Source: Prosthecobacter sp. (GTDB lineage Bacteria; Verrucomicrobiota; Verrucomicrobiia; Verrucomicrobiales; Verrucomicrobiaceae). Taken from it: DNA of 32,738 bases. Under the pieces are notes generated by a model that made no database searches, was not told where the DNA came from, and worked only from the letters and a program-made list of their open reading frames with translations. Below are positions 20,807 through 32,436 of the stretch, one piece after another (the first letter of the stretch is position 1; each line of letters begins with the position of its first letter). Location: NCBI GenBank assembly GCA_030833205.1, contig JAURHS010000023.1:1-32738 (forward strand), given 5' to 3'. The position numbers and the translations under genes are program-made.

Positions 20807-22573
20807 TCAGTCTGTTGGCAGCTTCAGGCTGGAAAGCGGCAGGATGGCCAGCTCATTGGCGAAGTGGCTCTTGTGGGTGTAGCCGATGTAGAGATGGCCC
20901 TCATGCTCGACGGCATAGGGGTAACTGAAGTCCGCCTTGGCATGGCTGATGCCTGGCGTGCGCGAGTCCAGTGAGTGGCGAATCAACAGCACCTTGGAGA
21001 ACAGGCTCTCCCCGGGGCGGGTCAGGGCAATGGTCAGTGGCGAGCGCCGACCTCCGCTGTCGGCGGTGGTTGTGCAGACCAGGTAGCGCTGTCCATTGCT
21101 GAGCAGCCCGGCATAGGGCTTGCTGGTGGCCATCGGCAAATTGGAAAGGGTGCTGGCACTCCAACTGCGGCCATGATCCTCGCTGCTGGAAATCAGGGCA
21201 CATGCCTTGCGACCATAGCGCGAGAGGTTGGTGATGCGCGGGCCATCCACGATCACTGTGGACTCGCCCCAGAGTGCACCGCGCACACTGGGCGCGATGG
21301 GTAGCACGATCTGCCGCCAGCGGGTGAAGTCGTCGCCGCTGCTGATGGCCACCGCAGGGCCATTGAGGCCCTTGCCCTGCTCGGAGAGGTGCAGACCTGC
21401 CATGATCCAGTTGCCGTCGCTCATGCGCTGAGGCTCCTGCATGGGCCAAAATCCGTCATCAATGACCAGGCCCAATTTTTCCCATTGGCCGCTGCCCTCA
21501 TCCAGGCGGTAGGCGCGGGTGTGCACGCGGTGGTAAAGCTTCTCATGGGCATGGAAGGCGCCCATGAAGGCCCAGAGCCTGCCTTGATGGGAAAGGAAAC
21601 TGCCGTGGCTCACGGCCAGATCGCCTGCGCCTTCATCCATGACGGTGGACGGCCCCCAGCTCAGGCCGCCATCCGCACTGCAGCGCACATGGGCTTCTTC
21701 GCTGGGGGTGTTTTCAAGGCCGCGATTAAAACCATAGGAGGCATAGAGCAGGCCACGGTGCCAGACCATGCCCACGCCCAGGGTGAAGCGACATTGATCA
21801 ACATCGGGCGCCGCAGGTTTGATCAGCGCAAAGCGCGCGCCCTGCACGGGTTGCAATTCGCTGATCCTGGGCATGGGCAGTCTGGGGTCCCAAAGCGGCA
21901 GGCTGCTGTGGATTGTGACCAGCGCGTGGCGATCGGTCACCGGATGAAAGGCTGCCGCCACTTCCGCTGCACTCATCGCGCGCGGTTCCAAGCGCACCTC
22001 ATCCAAGGCACCCACAAAGCCCTGCTGCACTTGGCTGCGATCCCAAATCCCGCCCAGAGTGATGGGGGCCTTGGTGGCGGCAATGGGTTGGGCCAAAGCA
22101 ATCTCGCCAAGGGGTTGGCCCTGCAGATAAAGGCTGGCCTTGTTGGCGCTGACCACCAGCACGGCTTGGTGCCATTGACCGGCCTTGATCTGCGGGCCGC
22201 CGCTGATGCTGCGCCAACCCTTCTGCTGCAAGTGAGCCTTGAGGTGGCCATCGGTCTCAATCGTCAGGCTCCATTGCCGCTGGTTCTGGCTGTAGCGGCT
22301 CTTGCCGGCCAGCACCTGCTGCCCATCGCCGGGCAATTGCGGGTTGAACCAGAGGCTCAGGGTGAACTCATCATGGCAACCAGCGCTGCCCTCCACTTCA
22401 AGCAGAGCGTCGCCATCCAGGCCCAGGCCCTTGCCGTGACCCGCGGTGGTGGGCAGGGCCTTGCCGCCGCGCAGAACGAGTGGGGATGCGACTTCATCCA
22501 GCGGCCAATAAGCGGCATGAAGGCCGATCAACGGCATGGCGCAGGCCAGGGTGAAAACAAGGCGGAGACACAT
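20807..22573 (-). CDS. Secreted LamG + sialidase-like beta-propeller protein
   Basis: 588 residues from the ATG at 22573, with a signal peptide 1-20. Residues about 21-210 form a LamG/ConA-like domain: YWPLDE, GLDGDALLEV, FTLSLWFNP, WHQAVLVVSANKASLYLQGQ and GALDEVRLEPRAMSAAEV. Residues about 230-585 form a sialidase-type propeller with Asp boxes SADGGLSW (299-306), SEDHGRSW (464-471) and a degenerate SGDDFTRW (412-419). A GES motif with E437 and a tyrosine in KPYAGLLSNGQ sit where sialidases have catalytic residues, but there is no clear RIP motif. True sialidase activity is therefore uncertain; the propeller may act on another acidic sugar. It lies between the uncharacterised 420-aa gene (23 bp) and the sulfatase gene (39 bp), which supports a role on a sulfated glycan. 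Confidence 0.85.
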   Translation of the reverse strand: MCLRLVFTLACAMPLIGLHAAYWPLDEVASPLVLRGGKALPTTAGHGKGLGLDGDALLEVEGSAGCHDEFTLSLWFNPQLPGDGQQVLAGKSRYSQNQRQWSLTIETDGHLKAHLQQKGWRSISGGPQIKAGQWHQAVLVVSANKASLYLQGQPLGEIALAQPIAATKAPITLGGIWDRSQVQQGFVGALDEVRLEPRAMSAAEVAAAFHPVTDRHALVTIHSSLPLWDPRLPMPRISELQPVQGARFALIKPAAPDVDQCRFTLGVGMVWHRGLLYASYGFNRGLENTPSEEAHVRCSADGGLSWGPSTVMDEGAGDLAVSHGSFLSHQGRLWAFMGAFHAHEKLYHRVHTRAYRLDEGSGQWEKLGLVIDDGFWPMQEPQRMSDGNWIMAGLHLSEQGKGLNGPAVAISSGDDFTRWRQIVLPIAPSVRGALWGESTVIVDGPRITNLSRYGRKACALISSSEDHGRSWSASTLSNLPMATSKPYAGLLSNGQRYLVCTTTADSGGRRSPLTIALTRPGESLFSKVLLIRHSLDSRTPGISHAKADFSYPYAVEHEGHLYIGYTHKSHFANELAILPLSSLKLPTD

Positions 22574-22596
22574 CGGAGAGAATGGGGCTGTGGCGC

Positions 22597-23855
22597 TCAG
22601 TACTTCGGGAACATTGCCGGTGTGGGGAAGCGCTCCTCCAAACTGGCTGCGCCATCGCTGATGTATTCCTCGCGCGGAAGATTGACCTGCGGCCAGTCGC
22701 GCGGGCGGATGCGCACCACGCGGCCGGGGCGAATGCCCTCGATGATGAGATCGGTTTCAAAGCGAAGTTGCAGGCCGCTGCTGCCCAGCGGTGGATTCTG
22801 GCTGCGGCGTTGCACCTCAAGAATGCTGCCCTTGCTGGCCATGTGGGCCGGGCCGTTGCTGGCGCTGAGATGCTTGAGGTTGCTCTCTGCGGCGTTGATC
22901 ATGGCTGCCGCACCCTGTTTAAAGTCCGCGTAAAGCTCCTCATCCATGCCGCCAAACAAGGTCAGGGTGATGCTGGCGCGGCCGAACTTGCCGTACTGCA
23001 CGCCATCCACGAAGGCCGGCAGCCAACGGCTGCGCATGAAGGCCAGATGGGTTTGGCGCTGCCGCTGCGCTGCACGATGCAGCGCGGCATCATCGAGCCA
23101 GACATCACTGACATGCAGGCGGGTGAAGATGCCGTCTGCGGTGGGTTTCCAGGTCAGGGAGAGATGCAGGCGCAGTGCCTTGAGATCCTGCTTGCCCTCC
23201 GGCTTGAGGCCTGTGTCCTTGAGCCATTCGGAGAGGTTGAGAAGTTCGCGGCCGCGCCAAAATCGGGTGGCCTGATCCAACCCAAGGCTCTCCACGGCAG
23301 CCTTGGCATCGTTGCCATTGAGGGGCTGGCAACTGGCCTCCAGCAGACCGCCTGGCCCCTTGAACTCAAGGCTGTTGAGTTGCCAGATTTTGCCTTCGCG
23401 CAGGCAGCGACTGGGCTCGTCTTCCAACAGCAGGAGATGGTTTTCAGCGGGGAAAATCCCGGCGCCACGGTTGTGGTTGCCGTCGCGGGTTTTGTTGTCC
23501 ACGGGCAGGACGGGCACGCAGGAGGTCTTGGGGTCCGGGGGCAAAAAGCCCTTGGCATGCAGCAGGCTGCCCAGGGGCAAATCGCGCAGATCGGCGGGAG
23601 CGCCAAATTGCCGCACCTCAGCGTAGGGCAGCAGGGCTATGGGATGCGGGTCATTGCGAAAGAACATGCCCGAGCCCTGCACGCGCAGACTGCCGCGGCG
23701 GTTGGCATGGTCCACGAAGACCAGTTCACCGCGGTAACTGTGCGCCATCGCCAATGGCGGAAACTCACCGGCCTTGGGGCGAAAGGGTTCTGGTGTTGCG
23801 GGCGCGGCAAGCAGTGTGCCTGCCAGCATCAGCGGGGCCAAGAGCAACCGGCAAC

Positions 23856-23859
<4 letters not shown>
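22597..23859 (-). CDS. Uncharacterised secreted protein coupled to DUF1552
   Basis: 420 residues from the ATG at 23859, which overlaps the DUF1552 stop by 4 bp (ATGA). Signal peptide at 1-19 ([17 protein letters not shown]). The N-terminal part is beta-rich with [20 protein letters not shown], a histidine/proline-containing loop ([15 protein letters not shown]) and [17 protein letters not shown], reminiscent of an OB-like or barrel fold. A helical segment at about 265-290 ([20 protein letters not shown]) leads into [20 protein letters not shown]. The C-terminal part has the conserved-looking block [15 protein letters not shown] followed by NLPREEY. From memory, similar endings occur in planctomycete proteins of unknown function; I cannot name a family. 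There are no recognisable catalytic or heme motifs. Its place suggests a partner of the DUF1552/DUF1592 pair. Confidence 0.8.
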
Positions 23860-25217
<1,358 letters not shown>

Positions 25218-25256
25218 GAGGAGGGATCGTTGGGGTGGAGTGGAGGTGAAGGGCAA

Positions 25257-27710
25257 TCAGCGTTGTTGCAGCAGGGGCGAGCAGGCCACGGCCAGAATGA
25301 TGTCGCGCAGGCGGTAATCGGCTGCCTTGGCCTGTTGTTGCAGGGCCTTGAGTTGGTCCTCGTCGTCGAGGGTCATGGCGCGGCGCAGTGCGTAGGTGCA
25401 GAGGTGTTGGATGAAGGCGCGGGCAAGGCTGTCCTGATCGGCGAGCAAGAGGTCCTTGAAGGCCTCGGCGTCCTTGAACTTGCGTCCATCGGGCAATTCC
25501 CCCTCGGGGCGCATGGCTGGTGCCTCGCCCACGCCCGCGGCGGATTGTTCGTGGGTGCGCCACTGCCCGATGGCGTCGTAGTTTTCCCAGGCCAGGCCAA
25601 GTGGGTCAATGCGGGCATGGCAGGCCGCACAGTTGGCATCGCTGCGATGAGCCTCGAGCTTGTCGCGCAGACTGGCCTTTGGGCTCTTGGGCGGGTTGGG
25701 CTCGATGGCCGGCACATTGGCTGGTGGCGGCGGAGGGCTGCGCCCGAGCATGACCTCACTGAGCCAGACGCCTCGATGCACCGGGCGATGGCGGGTGCCA
25801 TCCGAGGAGAGCCCCAGCACCGCGCCCATGGTCAACAGCCCGCCGCGATGGTCCTCTGGCTTGAGGGACACGCGCACAAAGCCTTGGGCGCTGGGTTCGG
25901 GCAGGCCGTAGAAGTCACAGAGTCTGGCATTGGCCATGGTCCAATCCGCATCAATGAACTGGCTCAAGGGAAGATTGCGGGTGAAGCATTCGCGGAAGAA
26001 TTCCACCGGCTCGCGGCGCATGCTGGCCTCAAGCCAAGGGTCGTAGCGCGGGTAGAGTTTTTTGTCAGGCGGGAACATGCCCACGCGGTGCAGTTGCAGC
26101 CATTGGCGGGAGAAGTCCGCGATGAAGCGTGCGCTGCGCGGGTCTTCAAGCAGGCGCCTGACCTGCGTGCGCAGGCCTTCCCCGCTGAGCCGGTTGCTGC
26201 CTGCGGCGGCGAAGAGTTCCTCATCGGGCATGCTGCTCCACAAAAAGTAGGAGAGGCGCGAGGCCAGTTCCCAGGGGTTGAGTTGTGGGCGCGGCCTGGG
26301 CTCGCCCTCGACCAGATACAGGAAGTGTCGCGAGGTCAGCACGCCAAGCAGGGCAACGCGGTAGGCCTCTGCCATGGGCTCGCCGGCATCCAACTCAGCC
26401 TGCATGGCCTTGAGGTAGGGAGCCAACTCGGCGCTGCTTACTGGACGACGCCAGGCGCGCTGCGCAAAGACCTGCAGTTGTGCGGTTGCCGCGGCAAGGT
26501 CTGCATTGGCCGCGGGCAGGAGATCGCGCCGCCGCGCCAGTTCCTGTGGGCTTTCCAGCGGCCCTTCCCATTCCACCCAGTCCAACAGCACCGTGGAGAA
26601 AATGCCCTGTCCCTTGTCGTCAAACATCTGCGGGGCACTGGGATTGAGCAGGAGGGTTTCGCTGCTGTGGGTGAAGACATGGCCTTCGCGGCTGGTCAGT
26701 GCGTTGCGAAAGGCGGCGCCTTGACGGCGATCAACGGCATCCGTGGCCACCACGCAGAAGTCCAGACTCAGCGGCATTTCCAAAAAGACCTCGAACTCGT
26801 AAACCTGTGGCTTGTCCTCCGGGGCCGTGAGGTCAAACTCCACCAGGGCGTCCACGGTTTCCTCGCCGCTGCGTTTGCCAATGGCCAAATGCGCGGGTTG
26901 GCCGCCAGGCGGGCGGATGCCACTGGCCTGCAGGCGCAGTTTGTAGAGTCCGCTGTGTTCCGGGCCGCACTTGCCGAACCAATGCGGGGCGAGGGCAGTT
27001 TGCACCGTGCCGGGGAAGAGCAGCTGACGCAGTGGGCGGGTGATGCCGAATTGCTTGAGCCGTTGGCGTTGCACCTCGCCACCGCCATAGCGCAGTTCGG
27101 CTGCGTCCTTGCGCACCAGGCGTGGTTGGCCGGGGGTGCTGGGCAGGGCGCGCTCCAAGAGCAGCATGGCGGCGCGGTGGTAGCGCTCGACATGCGAGGG
27201 GGAGAGTGAGAGCTCCGAGCCGAGACGCTCAAAGCCATGCCAGCGCGTGTCCTCGTTGAGTTCACCCGGCTTGGCGGGGTCGTAGCGCACGCCGAGCAAA
27301 TCATAGGCGGTGTTTTGATACTCGCTGCGGCTGAGTCGGTAATGGGTGACGGCAGGTCTTGCGGCCATGCGCGCTGCGCGGCCCTGCTTGAGCATGCCAT
27401 CAAGGCTGCCGACAAAGGCGGCCATCTCGGCCTGTGAGGGCCGTTTCTCCTTGCTTGGCGGCATCTCGCCGCTGTTGACCTGCTCCATCACCTCGGCCCA
27501 GTGATGGGCATCAGCGCCGAGGGCAAAGTCGCGGGAGAGTTGGTCGAGGCGCAGGTCGCCCTTTTGTTTTTCCGGGCCGTGGCAGCGCAGACAATGGGTG
27601 TTGAGAAAGCTCTCCATGGCCGGCGCTGCCTTGGTGGCGGCGGCCGCGGCCCACGGCGAGTGGATCAACCCAAGGCCGAGAAGAACGGAAAACAATGGCT
27701 GGACGGACAT
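25257..27710 (-). CDS. PSCyt1-DUF1587-DUF1595-DUF1592-DUF1588-DUF1585 cytochrome-like protein
   Basis: 817 residues from the ATG at 27710, with a signal peptide of about 1-25. The cytochrome-like N-terminus has C40-LR-C43-H44 ([20 protein letters not shown]) and [14 protein letters not shown] with the likely distal Met. The order then follows the known five-DUF layout: DUF1587 around 120-185 ([19 protein letters not shown]), a carbohydrate-binding-like beta region around 250-330, DUF1595 ([15 protein letters not shown]), DUF1592 ([29 protein letters not shown]), DUF1588 ([23 protein letters not shown]-like linker) with a second CxxCH at C694-AA-C697-H698 ([19 protein letters not shown]), and DUF1585 at the end. 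Function is unknown; periplasmic redox is inferred from the heme motifs. It pairs with the DUF1552 gene downstream. Confidence 0.93.
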   Translation of the reverse strand: MSVQPLFSVLLGLGLIHSPWAAAAATKAAPAMESFLNTHCLRCHGPEKQKGDLRLDQLSRDFALGADAHHWAEVMEQVNSGEMPPSKEKRPSQAEMAAFVGSLDGMLKQGRAARMAARPAVTHYRLSRSEYQNTAYDLLGVRYDPAKPGELNEDTRWHGFERLGSELSLSPSHVERYHRAAMLLLERALPSTPGQPRLVRKDAAELRYGGGEVQRQRLKQFGITRPLRQLLFPGTVQTALAPHWFGKCGPEHSGLYKLRLQASGIRPPGGQPAHLAIGKRSGEETVDALVEFDLTAPEDKPQVYEFEVFLEMPLSLDFCVVATDAVDRRQGAAFRNALTSREGHVFTHSSETLLLNPSAPQMFDDKGQGIFSTVLLDWVEWEGPLESPQELARRRDLLPAANADLAAATAQLQVFAQRAWRRPVSSAELAPYLKAMQAELDAGEPMAEAYRVALLGVLTSRHFLYLVEGEPRPRPQLNPWELASRLSYFLWSSMPDEELFAAAGSNRLSGEGLRTQVRRLLEDPRSARFIADFSRQWLQLHRVGMFPPDKKLYPRYDPWLEASMRREPVEFFRECFTRNLPLSQFIDADWTMANARLCDFYGLPEPSAQGFVRVSLKPEDHRGGLLTMGAVLGLSSDGTRHRPVHRGVWLSEVMLGRSPPPPPANVPAIEPNPPKSPKASLRDKLEAHRSDANCAACHARIDPLGLAWENYDAIGQWRTHEQSAAGVGEAPAMRPEGELPDGRKFKDAEAFKDLLLADQDSLARAFIQHLCTYALRRAMTLDDEDQLKALQQQAKAADYRLRDIILAVACSPLLQQR

Positions 27711-27728
27711 GGTCAGGGACGGCGGGCC

Positions 27729-29126
27729 TCAAGCGAGGATCTCGTGCACCACCTCTCCATAGACATCGGTGAGGCGATAGTCACGCCCAAGATGACGGGC
27801 AGTGAGCTTCAGGTGGTCAATGCCCAGCAGGTGCAGCAGGGTGGCATGCAGATCGTGCACATGGACACGGCCCTCGATGACCCGGTAGCCCATGTCGTCG
27901 GTCTGGCCGTGGGTCAGGCCGGCCTTGACGCCGCCACCGGCCATCCAGGCACAGAAGCTCTCGGGCTGGTGCTCACGCCCGTGTCGGTCAATGGGGGACT
28001 TGCCGCTGAGGTCCTGGCTCCACGGGGTGCGGCCAAACTCGCCGCTCCACAGCACCAAGGTGTCCTCCAGCAGGCCGCGGGTCTTGAGGTCGCGGATCAG
28101 GCCGGCCACGGGTTGATCGGTTTGGGCGCAGAGTTTGGGCAGGTTGCCTCGGATGTCGCCGTGATGGTCCCAGCCGCCAATGCTGACCTGCACAAAGCGC
28201 ACGCCGGATTCGCTGAGCTTGCGCGCCAGAAGGCAGGCGCGCCCGAAGCTGTTGCTTGGCTCGCGGCCAATGCCGTAGAGATCGAGCGTGGCCTTGCTCT
28301 CGCGCGAGAGGTCCACAATCTGTGGCGTGGTCAGTTGCATGCGCGCGGCCAGCTCCATGTTTTCGATCATGCCCTCCATCGCCTGATCGCCGCCCAGCTC
28401 GGAGAGCAAACGGCGATTGAGAGAGGTGGTGAAGTCCATGCGCCGCCGTTGGATGACTTCGTTGACTGAGGCATTGCGCAGGTTTTCAATCGGCAGGGTC
28501 TTGCCGTCCAAGGGCACGCTGAGCTTGGTGCCCTGATGCACGGCAGGCAGAAAGGCGGCGCCATACTCGCGCACGCCACCGCCCTGAATGCTCACAAAGC
28601 CAGGCAGGTTGGCGTTTTCGCTGCCCAAGCCATAGCTGACCCAGGCCCCCAGGGAGGGGCGCACCTCCGCGAAGCTGCCGGTGTGAAACTGCAGCGTGGC
28701 TCCAGCGTGCTGTGGGTTGTCCACGCTCATGCCGCGCAGCAGGCAAAGGTCGTCCGCGACGCCCGCGAGATGCGGCATCAAATCGGAAATCATCATGCCG
28801 CTCTGCCCGCGCGGGCGCACTGGCGCCATGGCCTTGAGTGCGAGGTATTGCTCGGTGCCCACCTGGGTGACTTGCTTGGGCAACGGGGAGTCCACCTTCT
28901 GACCGTGACGGCGCTCAATGAAGGGCTTGGGGTCAAACAAATCCATCTGCGAGGGCCCACCGCCCATGAACAAAAAGATCACGCGCTTGGCCTTGGGCCG
29001 GTGGCCGGGCAGGCGCGCGGCCAGCGGGTTCTGCGCGGCCTGCAGCAAATCCGCAAGGGCCAGGCCGGCAAAGCCACAGGCGCTTTGCGCCAACAAACGA
29101 CGGCGGGAAACAGCAGGCGGTTTCAT
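27729..29126 (-). CDS. DUF1501 family Tat-exported protein, operon copy
   Basis: 465 residues from the ATG at 29126. Twin-arginine leader VSRRRLLAQSACGFAGLALA (6-25). DUF1501 marks are KRVIFLFMGGGPSQMDLFDP, NPQHAGATLQFHTGSF, IGGWDHHGD, SGEFGRTPW, GREHQPESFCAWMAGGGVKA, HVHDLHATLLHLLGIDH and the final LTDVYGEVVHEILA. Aspartate, histidine and glutamate in these boxes agree with an alkaline phosphatase/sulfatase-type metal centre. It follows the PSCyt1-DUF1553 gene by 21 bp and precedes the PSCyt1-DUF1592 gene by 18 bp, so it stands between two cytochrome-like genes of different type. It is the close paralogue of the protein at 15170-16609. Confidence 0.94.
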   Translation of the reverse strand: MKPPAVSRRRLLAQSACGFAGLALADLLQAAQNPLAARLPGHRPKAKRVIFLFMGGGPSQMDLFDPKPFIERRHGQKVDSPLPKQVTQVGTEQYLALKAMAPVRPRGQSGMMISDLMPHLAGVADDLCLLRGMSVDNPQHAGATLQFHTGSFAEVRPSLGAWVSYGLGSENANLPGFVSIQGGGVREYGAAFLPAVHQGTKLSVPLDGKTLPIENLRNASVNEVIQRRRMDFTTSLNRRLLSELGGDQAMEGMIENMELAARMQLTTPQIVDLSRESKATLDLYGIGREPSNSFGRACLLARKLSESGVRFVQVSIGGWDHHGDIRGNLPKLCAQTDQPVAGLIRDLKTRGLLEDTLVLWSGEFGRTPWSQDLSGKSPIDRHGREHQPESFCAWMAGGGVKAGLTHGQTDDMGYRVIEGRVHVHDLHATLLHLLGIDHLKLTARHLGRDYRLTDVYGEVVHEILA

Positions 29127-29147
29127 GACAGGGTGTTCAAGTTGGGG

Positions 29148-31694
29148 TCAGAAGCGAAACACAAATTCATTGCTGGCCAGCAGGCTGTGGCAAAGCTCGG
29201 TCCATGGCAGCAGGTCTTGCCGGCTGCCTGAGTCGCGCAGGCCCTGCAGGAAGCTCAGGGCTTGCCCGCGTTCATCAGCCTTGATGCTGCGGTTAAGCGC
29301 ACGATGCCAGAGGCGTTGCAGGCGGGTCTCGTCGTCTGCCTCGGAGGACAACAGAAGTTTGGCCAGGGCTTGGGCGCGTTGACGCATCATTTCATTGCCC
29401 AACAAAAACAGCGATTGGGTGGGCACTGTGGTCTGGGGGCGTTCTCCGGCAATCATGGCTGGGTCCACAAAGTCGAAGACCGCGCGCAAACGGTCTGGGC
29501 CGGCGAAGCCAAGGCGCATGACCGGCAGGTAAATCGTGCGTTCCACGGCTTGGATGGGGCGTGGTCTGGCGTGGCGGTAGCTTGGTGGATTGATGCCGCT
29601 GCGCGCCAGGCCACCACAGTTTTGTGGATCTTCCAGCACCAGCGCCGGACCGCCGCTGCTGCGCGCCAATTCGCCGCTGACGGCCAGCAGGGCATCGCGC
29701 AGGGCCTCCGCGTCGAGGCGTTGACGGTTCATGCGCCAGAAGAGTTTGTTTTGCGGATCGCGCTGCATTGAGGCCGCCACATTGGCGGCGCTGAGGCGGT
29801 AGCTGCGGCTGAGCACCAGCGCGCGCAGCAGGGCCTTTTGCGACCAACCGCCCTGCATGAAGCGGCTGGCGAGGTGGTCAAGCAAATCCGGATGGGTCGG
29901 GCGCTCGCCGCGGCTGCCGAAGTAATCCACGCTGGGCACCAGGCCGCTGCCGAAGAGTTTTTGCCAGATTCGATTGACGCTGACGCGGGCGGTGAGAGGG
30001 TTCTGTTTGTCCGCCAGCCATTGAGCAAGCTGCAGGCGTCCGCTTTGGCCGGCTGCAATCGCAGGGAAGGGAGCCCAGGACGCCACGCGCAACGCGCCGC
30101 GTGGCACCACGCGCGAAGGGGCATAGGGGTTGCCACGCACCAGGATGGGCATGTCCGCAGGCCTTGGTCCGTCCTGCATGGCGAAGGCCCGCGGAGTTTG
30201 ATCGCTGAAGAACTCAGCGTGGGCAATGGCCTCCGCGCGTTGCTTGATTTGCGCGGCCACTTCATCGCGCCGTTGCGTCAATTCCGCCCTGGGTCCTGGC
30301 TCCGGCTTGGCCTTGTCCTTGGGCGTGGCAATCTCGCGCTGCTGCTGCGCGGATGAGGCGGTGACCAGCGCGCTGCCTGCCTTGGGGGATGGCGCTGGCA
30401 ACGCAGCGAGTTGTTTTTCCAGGGTCGCCTGCTCAGCCTTGAGTTGCCCAAGCTCCGCTTTCCAGGCGGCGATCTGGGCTTGTTGGGCTGCCTCGCGCTG
30501 GCGTCTTGCAGCGAGCTGTGTCGCGGTTTCCGGCAGGGGCAGGCTGTTGAGTTGGCTCCACACGCCAAAGGGGATCTTGTGGGTGGAGGGCGAACTGTGC
30601 AGGGTGCCGGCCATGGCGTAGTAATCTTCGACGCCGATGGGATCGAATTTATGGTCATGGCAGCGGGCACAGCCCAGAGTCATGCCCAGGAAGGCCTGGC
30701 CAATCTTGATCATCTGCGAGTCGATGTGGTCGGCGCGCATGCGCTCCTTGTCGGGGTTGACGATTTCCACATCGCCCACCATCAGAAAGCCGGTGGCGGT
30801 GAGGTTCTCTGCGCGCTCCTCGGGCTTCTCGAAGGGCATGAGATCACCGGCGATTTGCTCGCGCACAAAGCGGTCAAAGGGTTTGTCCTGGTTGAAGGCG
30901 GCGATGAGGTAGTCGCGGTAGCGCCAGGACTGCTCGGCGTACACGCTGTTGGAGGTGCCCATCATGTCGGCGTAGCCGGTGAGATCCAGCCAGTGGCGGG
31001 CCCAGCGTTCGCCGTAGGCCTTGGCGCCAAGCAGGCGATCAACCACGCGTTCATCGGCCTGCGGGCTGCGGTCAGCCAGATAGGCGAGCAGCTCATCTTC
31101 GCTGGGGGGCAGGCCAGTGAGGTCAAGGCTGACGCGCCGCAACCAGGTCTCGCGATTGGCATCGGGCCCAGGCTCAATGCCGGCTTGTTCTTGGGCGGCC
31201 AAAATGAAATGGTCCAGCGCATCCCGAGGCCACTGCCGATGCTTCACTGCCGGCGGGGCGGGATCGTTCACTGGCCTGAAGGCCCAGAAGCGGCGCCCTG
31301 CCTCGAGGTCAATGCCTGCCTTGGCCAGGCTGGCCTGCGACTGGCGCGGGTCTGGGGCGCCCTGCTTCACCCATTGCTCGAGCACCGCGATCTCTTCGGC
31401 AGGCAGCCGTCCGCTGGGCGGCATTTCAAAGTCGGGGTCATGGTAGCGCACCGCCTTGATCAGCAGGCTTTGCTCGGGCTTGCCCGGAACAATGGCCGGG
31501 CCGTTGTCGCCGCCGGTCTGCCAGCCTGAGCGCGAATCCAAGGCCAGGCCGCCCTTCATCTTTCCGCCATGGCTGTGGCACTCGAAGCAACGCGCCTTGA
31601 GAATGGGCAGCACCTTCTGTGCAAACCAAGCCTCGCTTCCCTGAGTAGGCAGGGCTGCGGCAAGGCTTAGACACAGAACGATCAGGACGCGCAT
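29148..31694 (-). CDS. PSCyt1-DUF1549-DUF1553 exported cytochrome-like protein, operon copy
   Basis: 848 residues from the ATG at 31694, with a signal peptide 1-20. PSCyt1: KVLPILKARCFECHSHGGK with C36-FE-C39-H40 and FEMPPSGRLP (M91). DUF1549 spans about 155-365: VSLDLTGLPPSEDELLAYL, YGERWARHWLDLTGYADMMG and the second heme-like motif C342-AR-C345-H346 (CARCHDHKFDP). A long inserted segment follows. It has coiled-coil heptads at about 393-433 (rich in Ala, Gln, Glu) and 470-495, joined by a Ser/Pro/Lys-rich linker. DUF1553 runs from about 545 (NPLTARVSVNRIWQKLFGSG) to the end. The coiled coil is absent from the shorter paralogue at 12747-15173. The start lies 4 bp after the stop of the regulator gene, so this is the first structural gene after the regulator. 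Confidence 0.94.
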   Translation of the reverse strand: MRVLIVLCLSLAAALPTQGSEAWFAQKVLPILKARCFECHSHGGKMKGGLALDSRSGWQTGGDNGPAIVPGKPEQSLLIKAVRYHDPDFEMPPSGRLPAEEIAVLEQWVKQGAPDPRQSQASLAKAGIDLEAGRRFWAFRPVNDPAPPAVKHRQWPRDALDHFILAAQEQAGIEPGPDANRETWLRRVSLDLTGLPPSEDELLAYLADRSPQADERVVDRLLGAKAYGERWARHWLDLTGYADMMGTSNSVYAEQSWRYRDYLIAAFNQDKPFDRFVREQIAGDLMPFEKPEERAENLTATGFLMVGDVEIVNPDKERMRADHIDSQMIKIGQAFLGMTLGCARCHDHKFDPIGVEDYYAMAGTLHSSPSTHKIPFGVWSQLNSLPLPETATQLAARRQREAAQQAQIAAWKAELGQLKAEQATLEKQLAALPAPSPKAGSALVTASSAQQQREIATPKDKAKPEPGPRAELTQRRDEVAAQIKQRAEAIAHAEFFSDQTPRAFAMQDGPRPADMPILVRGNPYAPSRVVPRGALRVASWAPFPAIAAGQSGRLQLAQWLADKQNPLTARVSVNRIWQKLFGSGLVPSVDYFGSRGERPTHPDLLDHLASRFMQGGWSQKALLRALVLSRSYRLSAANVAASMQRDPQNKLFWRMNRQRLDAEALRDALLAVSGELARSSGGPALVLEDPQNCGGLARSGINPPSYRHARPRPIQAVERTIYLPVMRLGFAGPDRLRAVFDFVDPAMIAGERPQTTVPTQSLFLLGNEMMRQRAQALAKLLLSSEADDETRLQRLWHRALNRSIKADERGQALSFLQGLRDSGSRQDLLPWTELCHSLLASNEFVFRF

Positions 31695-31698
31695 GGCT

Positions 31699-32409
31699 TC
31701 AGAGTGGGCTGAGTTCCTTCAGGGCTGGCAAATCCATGTCGCGGCCGGCGGCCTCGATGTGATGGCGCATCGCGCGCTCGGCGGCTTGGGCATCGCCGTT
31801 CTCGATGGCCTCGAGGATGGCCTGGTGATGCTCAATGGCAGGTTGCTTGCCAATCCGTCCAATGGTCAACAGACGGCTTGAGGTGCCCAACTCGGCCAGC
31901 GAGTCGAGGATGAGGCGATGAATGCGGTTGCCGCTGGCATCGGCAATGGCGTGGTGAAAGGCGGTGTCGGCCTCAATGGCACTGCGGCTGTCAGGAGACT
32001 CGCAGAGTTGGGCATGAATGCGGCGCAGTTGGCGGATCTGTTCGCGGTTGGCGTTGCGGGCGGCCAGCGCGGCGGCTTGCGGTTCGATGGCAAGTCTGGC
32101 CTCGTTGAGTTGGGCCAGCCGCTCGGCCATGTCGGGGATCAGCAGGGTCAGGGCCTCATTGAGCGGACGATGCAGGCGGTCCACGATCTTGATGCCGTTG
32201 CCGTGTTGGATTTCCAACAGGCCCTGCTGCTCCAAGCGCTTGGTGGCCTCGCGCACCACGGTGCGGCTCACCCCGAACTGCTCGGCCAGCGAGCGCTCCC
32301 CAGGCAACCAACCCTTGCCCTCGCGTTGACTGCCTCGGATCAGCGCGGCCAATTGCTCACAGACTTGCTGAACCAGGGAGTGGGGGCGGGAGAGGGCGCT
32401 GGCGTTCAT
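31699..32409 (-). CDS. GntR-family transcriptional regulator, FadR subfamily (FCD domain)
   Basis: 236 residues from the ATG at 32409. The N-terminal winged helix has the GntR signature LPGERSLAEQFGVSRTVVRE (35-54) followed by ATKRLEQQGLLEIQHGNGIK. The C-terminal FCD ligand domain spans about 90-225 and shows the helical pattern LNEARLAIEPQAAALAA, an Asp/His metal pair in DTAFHHAIADASGN, and EHHQAILEAIENGDAQAAER with AMRHHIEAA. FCD proteins bind carboxylates such as uronates, lactate or sugar acids through a metal. Position between an MFS gene (77 bp upstream) and the cytochrome-like gene (4 bp downstream) marks it as the local regulator of the long operon, probably a repressor released by an acidic sugar product. 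A candidate site lies 28-38 bp before its start. Confidence 0.92.
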   Translation of the reverse strand: MNASALSRPHSLVQQVCEQLAALIRGSQREGKGWLPGERSLAEQFGVSRTVVREATKRLEQQGLLEIQHGNGIKIVDRLHRPLNEALTLLIPDMAERLAQLNEARLAIEPQAAALAARNANREQIRQLRRIHAQLCESPDSRSAIEADTAFHHAIADASGNRIHRLILDSLAELGTSSRLLTIGRIGKQPAIEHHQAILEAIENGDAQAAERAMRHHIEAAGRDMDLPALKELSPL

Positions 32410-32436
32410 GGCAGGGTGGGTCTGCCCTGAAGTCAG

